Below are positions 8,634 to 19,300 of a DNA stretch of 64,000 nt, in pieces. Numbering within the stretch: position 1 is the first letter of the stretch; each line of letters begins with the position of its first letter. The notes under the pieces are model-generated. The model was not told the DNA's origin. It saw only the letters and a list, made by a program, of their open reading frames with translations, and made no database searches. The stretch is from assembly GCA_028284265.1 (NCBI GenBank), contig JANQRZ010000013.1, positions 62,001 through 126,000 of the forward strand. The letters are read 5' to 3'. Made by a program: the position numbers and the translations under genes. The DNA comes from Rhodothermales bacterium (GTDB lineage Bacteria; Bacteroidota; Rhodothermia; Rhodothermales; JANQRZ01).

Positions 8634-9928
8634 CAGGGAACCTCGTCGATGAGGCAGTCGAAGGCAATGTCAGCGATGCGCTCTGCGAGGGCGTCGATCA
8701 ACTCGTCTTCCAAGTCCCGCTCGGCATCGGCGAGGGCGTCCTCGTCGAACAGGCGGCGCTCGGAGCGGTCGAGGTCGAGCGTGCGGACGGAACCGTCGTA
8801 CTCGCCCCGCTCGATCCGGGTGTGCGCTGAGCGCTCCACCTCGCGTCCGCAGAGCACGCGCCGCGAATCAGTATCAACGATGTCGAAGGCGACCGTTGCT
8901 TCGACTCGCACATCTTCCTCGATGCGGAGGTAGGTGACCCGGTCGCCGCCCCGCGTGCGGGCCTGCTTCGTCTCGCGCTCGCGTTCCTCCACCGTGCGCT
9001 CGAACTGCTCGATGTCGCCCGCGAAGACAGCGTCGACTCCAAGGGTGTAGCCGAGCCGGGCGGCGTCCGGCGGATCAAGCACGCCTCGCAGGCCGAGGTC
9101 GCGCAGAGCGCGGCGCACGAGGGCCGATTCCAGCGTGAGTACGAACGGCGGCGGCTGGGTCCAGTGGTTGATTTCTAACTCGTCGTTGAGGGCATCGAGG
9201 AAGCCGCGTGGCAGGTCGCGCCGGGTGCTACTGGGCTGGACCGGCGCGAAGGCGGCTCGGATGCTGCCTCGGTCGAGCGCTTCGGTCTGGAGACGGATGA
9301 TCTGGGCGGCGGCAGCACTGCCAGGCGGAACGAAGGCAAGCGCCTGCTCGGCACGGTCGAACGCTGCCCGGTAGTGGCCGCGGGCAAGGTCGGCCTCGGC
9401 CCACGCGACGGTGGCATCGAGTCGGGCTTCGGCGAGAAGATCGGTGGCTTCAGGTGACGGCTCGTAGGACTCGGCGAGGCTGTAGGCATCGAGCGCCTCC
9501 CCAAAGTTGCCGCGTGCGAGCGCCGCGTCCCCTTCATCGAGCAGGGTGGCGACGGCCGCATCGAAGTTGGCACGGCGCTGCTCAGCATAGTCTGCCGGGA
9601 GGTCCAGTATCACCCCGACCCGCTGCACTGTTGCCACAAGGCCATCGATGCCCCGGTGATTGTCTGCCGCCTCAACCCAGTCGCCCGCGTCCTCTGCTTC
9701 GTCGATCCGAACCAGCCGCTGGTTGATGGCGAGCTTTCCGGCCTCCTCCAATCGCCCTCGTGCCTTTCGCAAGTCGGGGTCTTTCTCCAGCGCGTCGGCA
9801 TAGTGGTAGGCCGCCGCCTCGTATTCGCCCCGAAGCTCTAGCTCTTGCCCTTCATTGTATAGCTCGTCCGCGCTCTTGCAGCCGACGAGGAACAGGATGC
9901 TGAATAGGAGCAGGAGGGCAGAGCGCAT
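8633..9928 (-). CDS. TPR-like lipoprotein
   Basis: A 431-residue predicted lipoprotein with signal MRSALLLLFSILFLVGC and the lipobox LVGC. Helical repeats follow: ELYNEGQELELRGEYEAAAY and later DEGDAALARGNFGEALDAYS, both typical TPR units of about 34 residues. The C-terminal half (from about 230) is a mixed alpha/beta region, with repeated RVEATVAFDIVDTDSRRVL-like strands that resemble outer-membrane-associated lipoproteins. I do not recognise a named family. I chose the ATG at 9928 because it places the signal peptide at the N-terminus. Confidence 0.7.
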   Translation of the reverse strand: MRSALLLLFSILFLVGCKSADELYNEGQELELRGEYEAAAYHYADALEKDPDLRKARGRLEEAGKLAINQRLVRIDEAEDAGDWVEAADNHRGIDGLVATVQRVGVILDLPADYAEQRRANFDAAVATLLDEGDAALARGNFGEALDAYSLAESYEPSPEATDLLAEARLDATVAWAEADLARGHYRAAFDRAEQALAFVPPGSAAAAQIIRLQTEALDRGSIRAAFAPVQPSSTRRDLPRGFLDALNDELEINHWTQPPPFVLTLESALVRRALRDLGLRGVLDPPDAARLGYTLGVDAVFAGDIEQFERTVEERERETKQARTRGGDRVTYLRIEEDVRVEATVAFDIVDTDSRRVLCGREVERSAHTRIERGEYDGSVRTLDLDRSERRLFDEDALADAERDLEDELIDALAERIADIAFDCLIDEVP

Positions 9929-9990
9929 GGCAGTAGGAGAGGGTGGAGGCACAAGCTACCACGCCGCACCGAATCGGGTGCACCGTAACA

Positions 9991-10812
9991 CTACAGCTCG
10001 CGGGCAATACGGGCAAGGATGGGTGCGGCGGCCTTGACGGAGTGGAGGTAGTAGCGGGCGGTGAGTACGAGGCGTTCGTCTTCGGAGAGGTCGCCGTGAA
10101 AGCCTTGCCGGGTGAGTCGGTCCTGCCGGGCGTGGTACAGACCGAGCGCGGCGGCGACCGAGATGTTGTAGCTCTGGATGAACCCGTCGATAGGGAGAAC
10201 CACGTTGAGGTCAGCGCGGGCGAGGAGGGTGTCGGAGACACCGTCGCGCTCGTTGCCGAAGACGAGCGCCGTCGGCTGCATGAAATCGATCTCGGCGATG
10301 GGGACGGCGTCGGCGGCGAGGTGGGTGGCGGCGATCCGGTAGCCCTCGGCGCGCAGTCCGTCGCAGGCGGTTTCGGCGTCCGGCCAAACGTGGAGGTTGA
10401 GCCACTTGTCCGCGCCTTGGCTCTGCCGCCGCGCCCGCCCGATCCCGCCTGCGACGGAGACTTTATCGGCGTCGAGCGTGGAGGTCCACTCAGCGGCGTC
10501 GCCTTGCAGGTCCACGAGGTGGGCCGCGCCGTAGCCTAGCCCTTCGGCGCTGCGGAGCACCGCGTTGACGTTGCCGAGGTCGTGGACCCGTTCCAGCACG
10601 GGCACCACATTCACCGTCCGAGCGGCGACCACCTCGGCAATTCGCGCCTGCCGGTCCTCCCCGACGAATGGCGCGAGGTGCTCGATTACATCGGAAGGCG
10701 TGAACGTACGGTCGCCGAAAACGAAAGAGGCAGGCGGGAGCGCGGGCACAGCGGAGTGGTTGGAACGGTGCGGTACGGGTGCCGTTGGAAGATACCCTTT
10801 CGCATCTCTCAC
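9991..10812 (-). CDS. trmH: TrmH/SpoU family RNA 2'-O-methyltransferase
   Basis: A 273-residue SPOUT methyltransferase. The three family motifs are visible: NVNAVLRSAEG at 81-91, LVFGNERDGVS at 183-193 and LPIDGFIQSYNISVAAA at 206-222. This layout, including the C-terminal helical extension, fits tRNA (Gm18) methyltransferase TrmH, which acts on the tRNA D-loop using SAM. The first ~35 residues have no clear family match, so the true start may lie slightly downstream. It is divergent from the SDR operon with only about 15 bp between starts. Confidence 0.85.
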   Translation of the reverse strand: MRDAKGYLPTAPVPHRSNHSAVPALPPASFVFGDRTFTPSDVIEHLAPFVGEDRQARIAEVVAARTVNVVPVLERVHDLGNVNAVLRSAEGLGYGAAHLVDLQGDAAEWTSTLDADKVSVAGGIGRARRQSQGADKWLNLHVWPDAETACDGLRAEGYRIAATHLAADAVPIAEIDFMQPTALVFGNERDGVSDTLLARADLNVVLPIDGFIQSYNISVAAALGLYHARQDRLTRQGFHGDLSEDERLVLTARYYLHSVKAAAPILARIAREL

Positions 10813-10827
10813 TCCTCACCCAGCCCA

Positions 10828-11547
10828 ATGCAACTCCAAGACAAAGTCGCCGTCGTCACCGGCGCGAGCCGGGGCCTCGGCCGTGCCTTCGCCGAGAGCC
10901 TCGCCGCCAGAGGCGCGACCGTCTTCGGCCTCGCCCGTAGCGAAGGCGACCTCCAAGACATTCAGGACCAACTCGGCCATGCTTTTCATCCGGTCGAATG
11001 TGACGTGCGCGACTCCGACGACGTAGCGCGAGCGTTCGACGTCGTCAAGGACAAGGCGGGCCGCTGCGACGTGCTGATTAACAACGCAGGCCTCGGTCGC
11101 TTCGGCGCGGTGGAGGATTACAAGGATGAAGCGTGGGACGTGATGATAGATACCAATGTCACGGGCCTTTTCTTCTGCACGCGGGCGGCGATCCCGATGA
11201 TGAAAGCGCAGAACGAGGCGTCCGGCTTCGGTGGTCACATCGTTAACATTGCCTCCGTCGCGGGGCTGATCGGCAATCCCCAGATCAGCGGCTACAACGC
11301 GACCAAGTTCGCCGTGCGCGGCTTCTCGGAGGCCATCATGAAGGAACTCCGCGAGGACGGGATCAAGGTGACCTGCATTTATCCCGGCTCAGTCGAGACT
11401 CACTTCGCCGACGAGGCGGGCACGAGCGGCTCGCCGAACCCGATGCAGCCGGGGGACATCGCCGACACCGTCGTCCATGTCCTCGAAGGGCCGGACAATT
11501 ACCTCATCTCCGAGGTCATGATGCGTCCCCTTCGCCCGAAAGGCTGA
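10828..11547 (+). CDS. SDR family oxidoreductase
   Basis: A 239-residue classical short-chain dehydrogenase. The NAD(P) motif TGASRGLG is at residues 11-18, the structural NNAG near 90 and the catalytic Tyr-x3-Lys in SGYNATKFA near 155. The substrate is not predictable. The ATG at 10828 (MQLQDKVAVVTG) is clear. It is the first gene of a compact three-gene set with the alpha/beta hydrolase (1-bp gap) and the FAD monooxygenase (5-bp gap), suggesting a shared small-molecule pathway. Confidence 0.92.
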   Translation: MQLQDKVAVVTGASRGLGRAFAESLAARGATVFGLARSEGDLQDIQDQLGHAFHPVECDVRDSDDVARAFDVVKDKAGRCDVLINNAGLGRFGAVEDYKDEAWDVMIDTNVTGLFFCTRAAIPMMKAQNEASGFGGHIVNIASVAGLIGNPQISGYNATKFAVRGFSEAIMKELREDGIKVTCIYPGSVETHFADEAGTSGSPNPMQPGDIADTVVHVLEGPDNYLISEVMMRPLRPKG

Positions 11548-11548
11548 C

Positions 11549-12412
11549 ATGCACCGACGCCCTGAGCCAGTCGCACCCGACCCGGTTACGCACGACCCTG
11601 TGGAGGTTGATGCGGCGTATCCGCCGGACCTGCGTGCCTTCACGTTCGAGAGCGCAGGTGAGCAGGTGCTCGGCTGCATCTACCTCGCCAACGGCCCCGG
11701 ACCGCACCCAACCGTCCTCCTGCTCCACGGCTGCCCTGGCAACGAGCGCAACTTCGATCTCGCCCAAGCGCTTCGCCGTGCCGGTGCGAACGTGGCCACC
11801 ATGCACTACCGAGGCTCGTGGGGAAGCGGAGGCGCTTTCTCGATTTCGAGCGCCTTGGAAGACGTGCCCGCCGCCCTCGCGTTTCTTCGCCACCCGGGCA
11901 CGGCTGCTGACTTCCGTATCGACGTAGATCAACTCATCCCGGTCGGTCACTCGATGGGCGGGTTCGCGGCACTGATGGCGGCGGCTTCGGACGAGCGCGT
12001 GCCTGCGGTCGCCGGGCTGGCCGCGTTTAACTTTGGGCTGCACGCCCGACTGATGAAGCAGGCCCCGTCCGTCTACGAGCTGACCGTCGAGGCGCTGCGT
12101 CCACTCGTGCCGCCATTGCAGGGCGCGACCGCAGATGGGCTTATCGACGAGATGCTGACGCACCGCGACGACTGGAACCTAGTAGACCGGGTTGCCGCGT
12201 TAAAGGACCGTCCGGTGCTGCTCATCGGAGCCGAGCAGGACGACCTCGCCGTGCCGATGTTGCACCACCGTCCGCTGGTCGAGGCCTTCGCTGTTACTGG
12301 GACATCCTGGCTTACCGAGACGACCATCGACGACGACCACGTCTACTCCAGCAACCGTATCGCGCTAGCTCGGATGGTGGCGGACTGGCTCGACGTAGCT
12401 ACGACATCGTAA
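11549..12412 (+). CDS. Alpha/beta hydrolase
   Basis: A 287-residue alpha/beta hydrolase with the oxyanion-region LLLHGCPGNERNFDLA at 57-72, the nucleophile elbow GHSMGG (Ser135) and the late acid/base region ending DDDHVYSSNR, where the histidine could complete the triad. It resembles the dienelactone-hydrolase/S9 peptidase-like group. It starts one base after the SDR stop, so it is probably co-transcribed and coupled. The substrate is unknown. Confidence 0.88.
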   Translation: MHRRPEPVAPDPVTHDPVEVDAAYPPDLRAFTFESAGEQVLGCIYLANGPGPHPTVLLLHGCPGNERNFDLAQALRRAGANVATMHYRGSWGSGGAFSISSALEDVPAALAFLRHPGTAADFRIDVDQLIPVGHSMGGFAALMAAASDERVPAVAGLAAFNFGLHARLMKQAPSVYELTVEALRPLVPPLQGATADGLIDEMLTHRDDWNLVDRVAALKDRPVLLIGAEQDDLAVPMLHHRPLVEAFAVTGTSWLTETTIDDDHVYSSNRIALARMVADWLDVATTS

Positions 12413-12417
12413 GTCCG

Positions 12418-13614
12418 ATGCAGCCCGCGTGTGTCATCGTCGGAGGGGGGCCTGCCGGGGCGATGCTCGCCCTGTTGCTCGCCCGGCGCGGCGTGCCGGT
12501 CACGGTGCTCGAAAAGCACACCGACCTCGACCGCAGCTTCCGGGGCAACACGCTGAACCCGGCGGTGCTGGAACTGCTGGCCGAGGTCGGTCTCGCCGAG
12601 CGCATCCTCGCGCTGCCGCACGCCAAGACGACTCACTTCACGGCGGTCGATGTTGCCGGGCCGGTGCGGTTCGCCGACTTCAGCGACCTCGCCACGCCAT
12701 TCCCCTACGTCCTCCTAATGCAGCAGGCAGACTTTCTGCCACTCGTTTTCGAGGAGGTGCTTCGCTATCCTCATGCTCGGCTCGTCACCGGAGCCGACGT
12801 GAAGGGGCTGGTCGAAGAAGAGGGCAGCGTGTGCGGTGTGGTGTACGAAAAAGACGGGGCCCGTCACACGCTCCGCGCCCCGTTGACTGTGGCGTGTGAT
12901 GGGCGGAACTCCGTGCTCCGGGAGCAGGCCGGGCTGCGACCCAAAGCCTACGGCGTGCCCATCGACGTGTTGTGGTTCACCTTGCCCCGGTGTCCCGGCG
13001 ATGACGAGGAGGCGGGGGCCTACTTCCGGTTCGGGCGTGACGCTATGCTGGCGCTGATGGATGCCGGTGCGCACTGGCAAGTCGGAGCGATCATCGCCAA
13101 AGACAGCTTCCCTGCGCTCCGTGCCGGTGGCCTCGATGCGTTTCGCACGAGCATCGCCCGAACCGTGCCCGACTTGGCTGACCGGGTAGATACGCTCCGA
13201 GACTGGAAGCAGACCGCCTTGCTTCGCGTGCAGATCGACCGGCTGCGACAGTGGCATCGGCCCGGCTTCCTGTGTATCGGTGATGCGGCACACGCGATGA
13301 GTCCGGTCGGTATGGTCGGGATCAACCTCGCTATCCAAGATGCTGCCTGCGCTGCCGATTTGCTGGCCGATGGCCTTCGGTCAGGAAGAGTGGAGGAGAC
13401 GGCTTTACGTGCCGTGCAGCGTCAGCGCGAAGGAGCCGTCCGGCTTGTGCAGCGTGCCCAGGCACTGGCCCATCGCTTCGTGTTAGCTCCGATGCTGTCA
13501 GCAGACGAGCCTCGCCTGAACCCGGTTGTGCGCAGGATCATGGCACAACCGCTGCTACGTCGGCAGGCCTCCCGGCTCATCGCTTACGGTGCACTGCGCG
13601 AGGGCGAGGCGTAA
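12418..13614 (+). CDS. FAD-dependent monooxygenase (PHBH-like)
   Basis: A 398-residue flavoprotein. The dinucleotide motif GGGPAGAM is at residues 9-16 and the second FAD motif GDAAHAMSPVGMVGINLAIQDA is near 288-309. This is the aromatic hydroxylase/PHBH fold, which uses NAD(P)H and O2. The conserved DG segment (TVACDGRNSVLREQAGL) is also present. It is the last gene of the SDR-hydrolase-monooxygenase operon and is followed by a strong hairpin. Confidence 0.9.
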   Translation: MQPACVIVGGGPAGAMLALLLARRGVPVTVLEKHTDLDRSFRGNTLNPAVLELLAEVGLAERILALPHAKTTHFTAVDVAGPVRFADFSDLATPFPYVLLMQQADFLPLVFEEVLRYPHARLVTGADVKGLVEEEGSVCGVVYEKDGARHTLRAPLTVACDGRNSVLREQAGLRPKAYGVPIDVLWFTLPRCPGDDEEAGAYFRFGRDAMLALMDAGAHWQVGAIIAKDSFPALRAGGLDAFRTSIARTVPDLADRVDTLRDWKQTALLRVQIDRLRQWHRPGFLCIGDAAHAMSPVGMVGINLAIQDAACAADLLADGLRSGRVEETALRAVQRQREGAVRLVQRAQALAHRFVLAPMLSADEPRLNPVVRRIMAQPLLRRQASRLIAYGALREGEA

Positions 13615-13620
13615 ACGAGC

Positions 13621-13651
13621 GAGCGCCTGCGGCTCGGGGCCGCAGGCGCTC
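13621..13651. terminator. Bidirectional intrinsic-type hairpin
   Basis: A perfect 13-bp stem GAGCGCCTGCGGC / GCCGCAGGCGCTC with a 5-base loop TCGGG, placed exactly between the convergent monooxygenase gene and the lipoprotein gene. No T-run follows on either side, but the position strongly suggests termination for both. Confidence 0.75.
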
Positions 13652-13675
13652 GACGCGTGTCGCTAGGACGCCTTG

Positions 13676-14188
13676 TTAGGGAGCCGAGATACCGTTCACG
13701 GCAGGCGAGAGGACCACGCTGCGGCTGGTGCCGTCCGCGAAGTCGATGTCCAGTTCGAGGCGCTCGTAAGACTCATCAGCCTGCCCCTTCACATCGGCGA
13801 TCCGCTTGCCGTCGGCGTTCATAATCTCGAAGGAGACGGACCGGTTCTGGCCTACGCTTCCGATGATCGAAATGCCTACCGGCTGCGCTGGGTTTTCAGG
13901 CGAAGAGAAAGCATTCTGCGGGATGTAGGCACCATACCCTGCGAAAGAAAGCTGCGCATCGTCCGCTCCGGGTGGTTGGTTCGTGCGCTCCGTGCTACGG
14001 AAGCTCATCTGGTAAGCTGCCGGGCTGTCCGGGGCTTCCCACATCTTGAAGAAGGTCGGAGGACCTGCTTCCCGCATCGTGACCGGAGCATCAATGCCCG
14101 ATGCCTCCATGGTCGGACCCATGAGGTCGTCGGCGCACCCGGTCAGCATGACCGAGCCGAGCAGAAAGAGAGTGAGGTAGATACGCAT
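13676..14188 (-). CDS. Small lipoprotein of unknown function
   Basis: A 170-residue predicted lipoprotein: MRIYLTLFLLGSVMLTGCADD, with lipobox LTGC. The mature part is beta-rich and ends in DGTSRSVVLSPAVNGISAP; no known domain is recognised. I chose the ATG at 14188 for the signal peptide; a longer in-frame reading to 14299 adds 37 residues without family features. It is convergent with the FAD monooxygenase and divergent from yajC. Confidence 0.65.
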   Translation of the reverse strand: MRIYLTLFLLGSVMLTGCADDLMGPTMEASGIDAPVTMREAGPPTFFKMWEAPDSPAAYQMSFRSTERTNQPPGADDAQLSFAGYGAYIPQNAFSSPENPAQPVGISIIGSVGQNRSVSFEIMNADGKRIADVKGQADESYERLELDIDFADGTSRSVVLSPAVNGISAP

Positions 14189-14570
14189 ATCGGTGTGGTG
14201 AGGTTTGGTGTAAGGCTGGAGTGAGACGACTTGGGCAGGAGTGGAAGTGGGCGCTAGCCCATGGCCCTGCGAGGTAACGCTGAGGGGGACGCTTGCCACT
14301 ATTGAGCCTCATGGACGGGGATAGAGCCGACGGGCGATCAGACAGAGAGACCGTAAAGGCAACCGTCCATGATGCGTCCGGCAAACGGTGCAGGACTCCA
14401 CGAAGGGTTACAGGAAACCGTGGGTATTCCGGGGGGCTATGGGGCGAGTAGGAGCAATCTGCCCTGCCGGTCGGTAGCTTCGTAAAACCGACGCGAGCCT
14501 CGTCTCAAAATGGTCCTGAACGAAGAGACGTATCTTGGCTGCCCGTTTCACCCCTAGCCCGATTTGGACT
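14189..14570. other. Intergenic region of about 380 bp, divergent promoters expected
   Basis: No credible gene is seen. It separates the leftward lipoprotein gene from rightward yajC, so it should hold promoters for both. CATGGACGG (14310-14318) and CCGTCCATG (14363-14371) form a 9-bp inverted repeat around a 44-base loop. The surrounding sequence does not match any riboswitch, tmRNA, SRP RNA or RNase P core that I can recognise. Confidence 0.5.
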
Positions 14571-14897
14571 ATGATCTCCACGCTCGCCCTCCATTTTTTC
14601 CTCCTCAGCGGCCCGCCTCCCGAGGGTGGTGGTGGTGGACTCGCCGGGCTGTTTCTGCCCTTCCTGCTTGTCTTCGTCGTCTTCTACTTCTTCATCATAC
14701 GCCCGCAGAAGAAGCGCGAGGATACTCGCAAGGCGATGATCGAGGCCGTCAAGAAGGGCGACCGGATCGTGACCATCGGGGGCGTCCATGCGACGGTGAC
14801 GAAGGTGGATGAGAACAGCGTGCTGGCTCAAGTAGACGACAACGTCAAGCTTCGCTTCGACAAAAACGCCGTCGCGTCGGTCGTCACGAAGGACTAG
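14571..14897 (+). CDS. yajC: Preprotein translocase subunit YajC
   Basis: A 108-residue protein with an N-terminal glycine-rich periplasmic tip, one membrane helix ([19 protein letters not shown]) and the YajC signature [28 protein letters not shown], then a small cytosolic beta domain. YajC associates with SecDF-YidC at the Sec translocon. No secD or secF is adjacent. The ATG at 14571 is used because the upstream reading to 14535 carries a non-family extension. Confidence 0.93.
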   Translation: MISTLALHFFLLSGPPPEGGGGGLAGLFLPFLLVFVVFYFFIIRPQKKREDTRKAMIEAVKKGDRIVTIGGVHATVTKVDENSVLAQVDDNVKLRFDKNAVASVVTKD

Positions 14898-14979
14898 CGC
14901 TCTTCCTCGCTTCTCCTCAGCCTCACCTGAACCCGACGCCAGAGGCTCCGTTGAAGCGGCGAACCAACGCGGAACTCCT

Positions 14980-16245
14980 ATGCAGAACGAGCAAACCCTT
15001 TTCGACCGGATCGAGGACGCCTTGGACGACCTCCGGGCCGGTCGCCTCGTGATCGTCGTGGACGATGAGGACCGGGAAAACGAAGGCGACTTCGTCGGCG
15101 TCGCCGAGACGATGACGCCGGAACTCGTCAACTTTATGACGAAGCATGGGCGAGGCCTGATGTGCGTGCCGCTCTCGCGCGAGCGCGCCGTGGCGCTCGA
15201 CCTCGGCATGATGGAGCAGGCCAATACGGCCCTCTTCGACACGCCGTTCACCGTGTCGGTCGATTACAACCTCGGCACCACCACGGGCATCTCTGCCGCC
15301 GACCGCGCCAAGACGATCCGCGCCCTCGCCGATCCCACGGCCAAGACGACCGAGTTCGCCCGCCCCGGTCACATCTTCCCGCTCCGCGCCCAGACCGGCG
15401 GCGTCCTCCGCCGCGCCGGACACACCGAAGCCGTCGTCGATCTCGCCCGGCTCGCCGGGTTCGCGCCTGTCGGCGTACTCATCGAAATCATGAACGATGA
15501 TGGGACGATGGCTCGCGTCCCCGACCTCCGCCGGATCGCCGATGAGTTCGACATGAAGCTCATCACGATCAAAGACCTCATCGCCTACCGGATGCGGACC
15601 GAAGCGCTCGTTGAGCGTGTCGCCGAGGTCGAGTTACCGACGAAGTACGGGCGCTTTCAGCTTCACGCCTTCGAGGAGGTGCTGACCGGCGGGGTCCACC
15701 TCGCGCTCACCAAGGGCGAATGGACCGAAGATGAACCCGTCCTTGCGCGCGTCCACAGCCAGTGCGTCACCGGCGACATCTTCGGCTCGAACCGCTGCGA
15801 CTGCGGCGACCAACTCGCAACCGCCCTCCGACGCATCGAGAACGACGGCAAGGGTGTCGTTCTCTACATGAAGCAGGAGGGGCGCGGCATCGGTCTCATC
15901 AACAAGCTCCGGGCCTACAAGCTGCAGGAAGAGGGCCTCGACACGGTCGAGGCCAATGAGGCGCTCGGCTTCCAGCCCGACCACCGCGACTACGGGACGG
16001 GCTGCCAGATTCTCCGCGCCCTCGGCGTCCGCAAGCTCCGGCTGATGACCAACAACCCGACCAAGCGGATCGGCCTCGCGGGCTACGGCCTCGAAATCAC
16101 CGAGCGCGTGCCCATCGAGATCGCGCCGAACGACGACAACGCCGACTACCTCCGCACCAAGCGCGACCGGATGGGCCACCTCATCCTCGGCGACGGTCAC
16201 GACGCGGAGGTCTTCGAGGGGCTGCTTGGCGAGTCTGACGAGTAG
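14980..16245 (+). CDS. ribBA: Bifunctional DHBP synthase / GTP cyclohydrolase II
   Basis: A 421-residue fusion supplying both riboflavin precursors. The DHBP synthase half (1-~205) has the acidic metal loop [11 protein letters not shown] at 28-38 and the His-bearing RAGHTEA. The GTP cyclohydrolase II half has the zinc-site pattern [17 protein letters not shown] at about 258-274 and the later GRGIGL. Both active sites look intact. No FMN riboswitch fold is visible in the 80 bp upstream. Confidence 0.96.
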   Translation: MQNEQTLFDRIEDALDDLRAGRLVIVVDDEDRENEGDFVGVAETMTPELVNFMTKHGRGLMCVPLSRERAVALDLGMMEQANTALFDTPFTVSVDYNLGTTTGISAADRAKTIRALADPTAKTTEFARPGHIFPLRAQTGGVLRRAGHTEAVVDLARLAGFAPVGVLIEIMNDDGTMARVPDLRRIADEFDMKLITIKDLIAYRMRTEALVERVAEVELPTKYGRFQLHAFEEVLTGGVHLALTKGEWTEDEPVLARVHSQCVTGDIFGSNRCDCGDQLATALRRIENDGKGVVLYMKQEGRGIGLINKLRAYKLQEEGLDTVEANEALGFQPDHRDYGTGCQILRALGVRKLRLMTNNPTKRIGLAGYGLEITERVPIEIAPNDDNADYLRTKRDRMGHLILGDGHDAEVFEGLLGESDE

Positions 16246-16311
16246 GGCACCGGTTCGTGCGTTGGTTTCTATCTTCCCATCACTTCTCCTTTCTTATAAG
16301 CGGCCTCTACC

Positions 16312-19300
16312 GTGCCTCGTTTCGTTTTGCTCGCTCTCCTGCTTGTGAGCTTCGTGGTGCTCGCCGGGTGTGGCGATGATGCAGAGGTACCGGAGGGGCT
16401 AGCAGACCGGGAGCCAGCGGCACTTGCTCGCCTCGCTGTCGAAACCGACTCCAGCGCGGATCGGTCGTTCTTCTTCACGGACAAAGCCGGAGCCTATTTT
16501 GTTGATGCGCTCGCGGGTGGACCGACCGACCCGGCGATGGGGTTCACTGTCGGCGGCTTTCGGATGATGAGCGGCTGGCGGTGGCACTTCGTCGAGGACT
16601 CCGTCGGCGTCGGGCCGGACCACGTCACGGTCGGGGTCGTCCGGCCAGACTTTGCGGCGCGGACCTATCGACAGGCCGACTCGTTGGGTGTGCTGGCGAG
16701 CCTGCTGCGGGCGGTGCGCGGGCCGGAGCTTCGGACGCTCACGGAGACCATCACATTGGTTGAGGGCGCGCTGCTCGTCGAAGTCGCTGATAGTGTGGGG
16801 ACGCTCGAACTGCGGCCCGTTGTGACGGACCGGCGCGGGGCGTCGGAGTACAGCGTGCAGGCAGAGGGCAATGCGCTGCTGATCGCCCGTGGCAATTATC
16901 TCGAACCCCGCGCTGGGAGTACACGCCCCGTCTGGCTGGCCGTGGCGGCGACCGACGGCTCGGTGCGGACGAGGACGACAGCAGTAACAGACGGTCTCGG
17001 TATCCGCGAGCGTGGGTTGGCCGCTGGGTCGATCCGCTTCGGGACACCCGGAGCCGTGGCTTTCGCAACGGGCAACACACCGGAGGAGGCTGCGGCAGCC
17101 GCTCGGCAGTCACTCCGTCGGCGCGAGGCGCTGCTCGACCGGCGGGCGCAACGGCTCGCCGCGGCGCTCGGCGGCAGCACGATCCGCACCGAGGACGAGG
17201 TCTTCAACCATGCCTTCGACTGGGCGCGGCTCTCGCTCGAATCGCTCATCCTCGAAGACTCGACCGGCGTTCAACTCGTCTCGGGTCTGCCGGGGGGCGA
17301 CAACCCGCGTGGGCGCTCGACGCTTACCGCCCTCGATGGGGCGTTCCTCGCTACGGGTCAGTGGGAGCGCGCCCGCCAACTGCTCACCGCCTTCGGTCGG
17401 GCGCAGCGCCGCGACCGCCGGATCGACCGCTTCGGTCGCGTTCCCAATGAGTTCATTGACGGGCGGCCGCAGTACACAACGGTCGATGCCACGCCGATAT
17501 TCGTGGACGCGGTGGGAGACTACCTCCGCACGACGGGGGACCGCTCGCTCATCACGGCCAACAGCGCCGAGTTCTGGACGCGGACCGTCTACGCCGTGCG
17601 CGGGCTGTATGAGGACACAGCCTCGCCCGACGGGTTCATCAGCAACCGAGTCGGCGAGACGTGGGTGCAGCCGTTCAATGGGCGAGGCCGGGTGCCGCGT
17701 CTGAACCGTGCTGTCGAAGCGCAGGGCCGGTTCTACGAGGCACTCCGGGCGATGCAGCCCATCGCTCGCATCATGGGCCAGATCAGCGGTCGCCCGACTT
17801 CGGCGGCAGCTTATGGCGACAGCGCCGCCGTGCTCCAGCGCCGCTTCGAGCAAACGTTTGTTCGGGATGGCCGAGTCGCCGACTTCGTCTCTACGAACGG
17901 GCAGCCGGATACCCGGCTCCGCCCGAGTGCCCTCTACGCGCTCCGCGCCTTCGACCTCCGAAGCGAGTCATCCCTCTTCGAACGGCTGACCGAAACGCTC
18001 GTCTACCCGCACGGCGTCTCGACGCTGCCGCAGACAGATTCGCTGTTTTACCCCTATCTCAATGCGGAAGACTTTTACGAGCCGGGCGCGGCGCGCTACG
18101 ACGGGACGGTATGGACGTGGCTGACAGGTCCGCTCGTCTCGCTCCTCGTCGAGCAGGGTTCGGTGGCGCAAGCCTACGAGCAGACCGATGCGTCGCAACG
18201 ATTGATCCTCGACCGGGGTATGGTCGGTGCAGCGGCAGAGAACCTCGACGCGCACCCGCACGATGGCGAGAGCGAGCCACGCCTCGGCGGGGCACCCGTG
18301 CAGCCGTGGACGCTCGCCGAGTTCATCCGCAACGCCTATCAGGACTATGCGGGCATCCGCTACCGGAGCGGCAATACCGTCGTCCTCGAACCGCACCTAC
18401 CCGAGTCGTGGGGCACGACGACCGCCACGTTCCGGCTCGGCGATGGCATGGTGCAGGCGACGATGCAGCAGAGCGCCGACGAGCTATCGGTGAGCCTCGT
18501 GCCTTCGGGAGCTTTGCCGCGTGGGGCGATGGTACGGGTACGCGGCTTCGGACAGATGAAGGCCGTGCCAGCTAGCCGCGTGCAGGGCGACACGCTCGTC
18601 GTCCCGCTCGATTCCATCGCGGTGACGATTTCGGCAGACGCCGTCACACTCAATGGCGAAAGCGTGCAGGCAGACAGTAGCTACACGGTGGCGAGCGCGG
18701 GCGGTGAGTTTGCCTTTGCTTCGCCGAACCTCCGCGATGAGTACCCGGTGATGCGGCAGGTCAAGCGCTCGCGCGTGCTCGGCCCGGCGCAGGTCAGCCG
18801 CACCAACCCGCTCTCGATCCCTATCCTCTCCCGCACCGACCCGGACGGCGACGACTGGGGCACGACCGCCACCTACGTTTATCCTACGACGATTCCCGAT
18901 CGAGTCCTCGACGCGACCTACCTCGAAATCACCCAAGACGACTCGACCCAGTATTTCCGCATCGAGTTCGCCGAAGTGGCCGACCCTGCCGCGCTCGGAT
19001 TCCAGCCCGCGCTCGTGGCGCTCGCCTTCAACACGGCGGAAGACGGCAAGAGGGAGGTGGGACGCAACTCGGGCTACCGGTTCCCGGCGAGCAACGCCTA
19101 CGAGTACATCGTCTTCGTCGGCGATGGGCTGCGGATCGAGGATGCGCGGGGCCGTGTGCTCGGTGAGTTCGGCGATATGGGCAGCGCGCTCGCCTCGGTC
19201 GAAGAAGGAGCGATCACCTTCTCGCTGCCAAAGTTCGTTCTTCCAGCACTACGGCGCGGGACGACGGTGACCCTCCTCGTCGGAGCCAACGATGAGAGTG

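Noticed and set aside
14898-14979. Possible FMN riboswitch before ribBA
   Set aside because: Only 82 bp and none of the conserved AGGGGCGG-type or paired RFN-element segments could be found.
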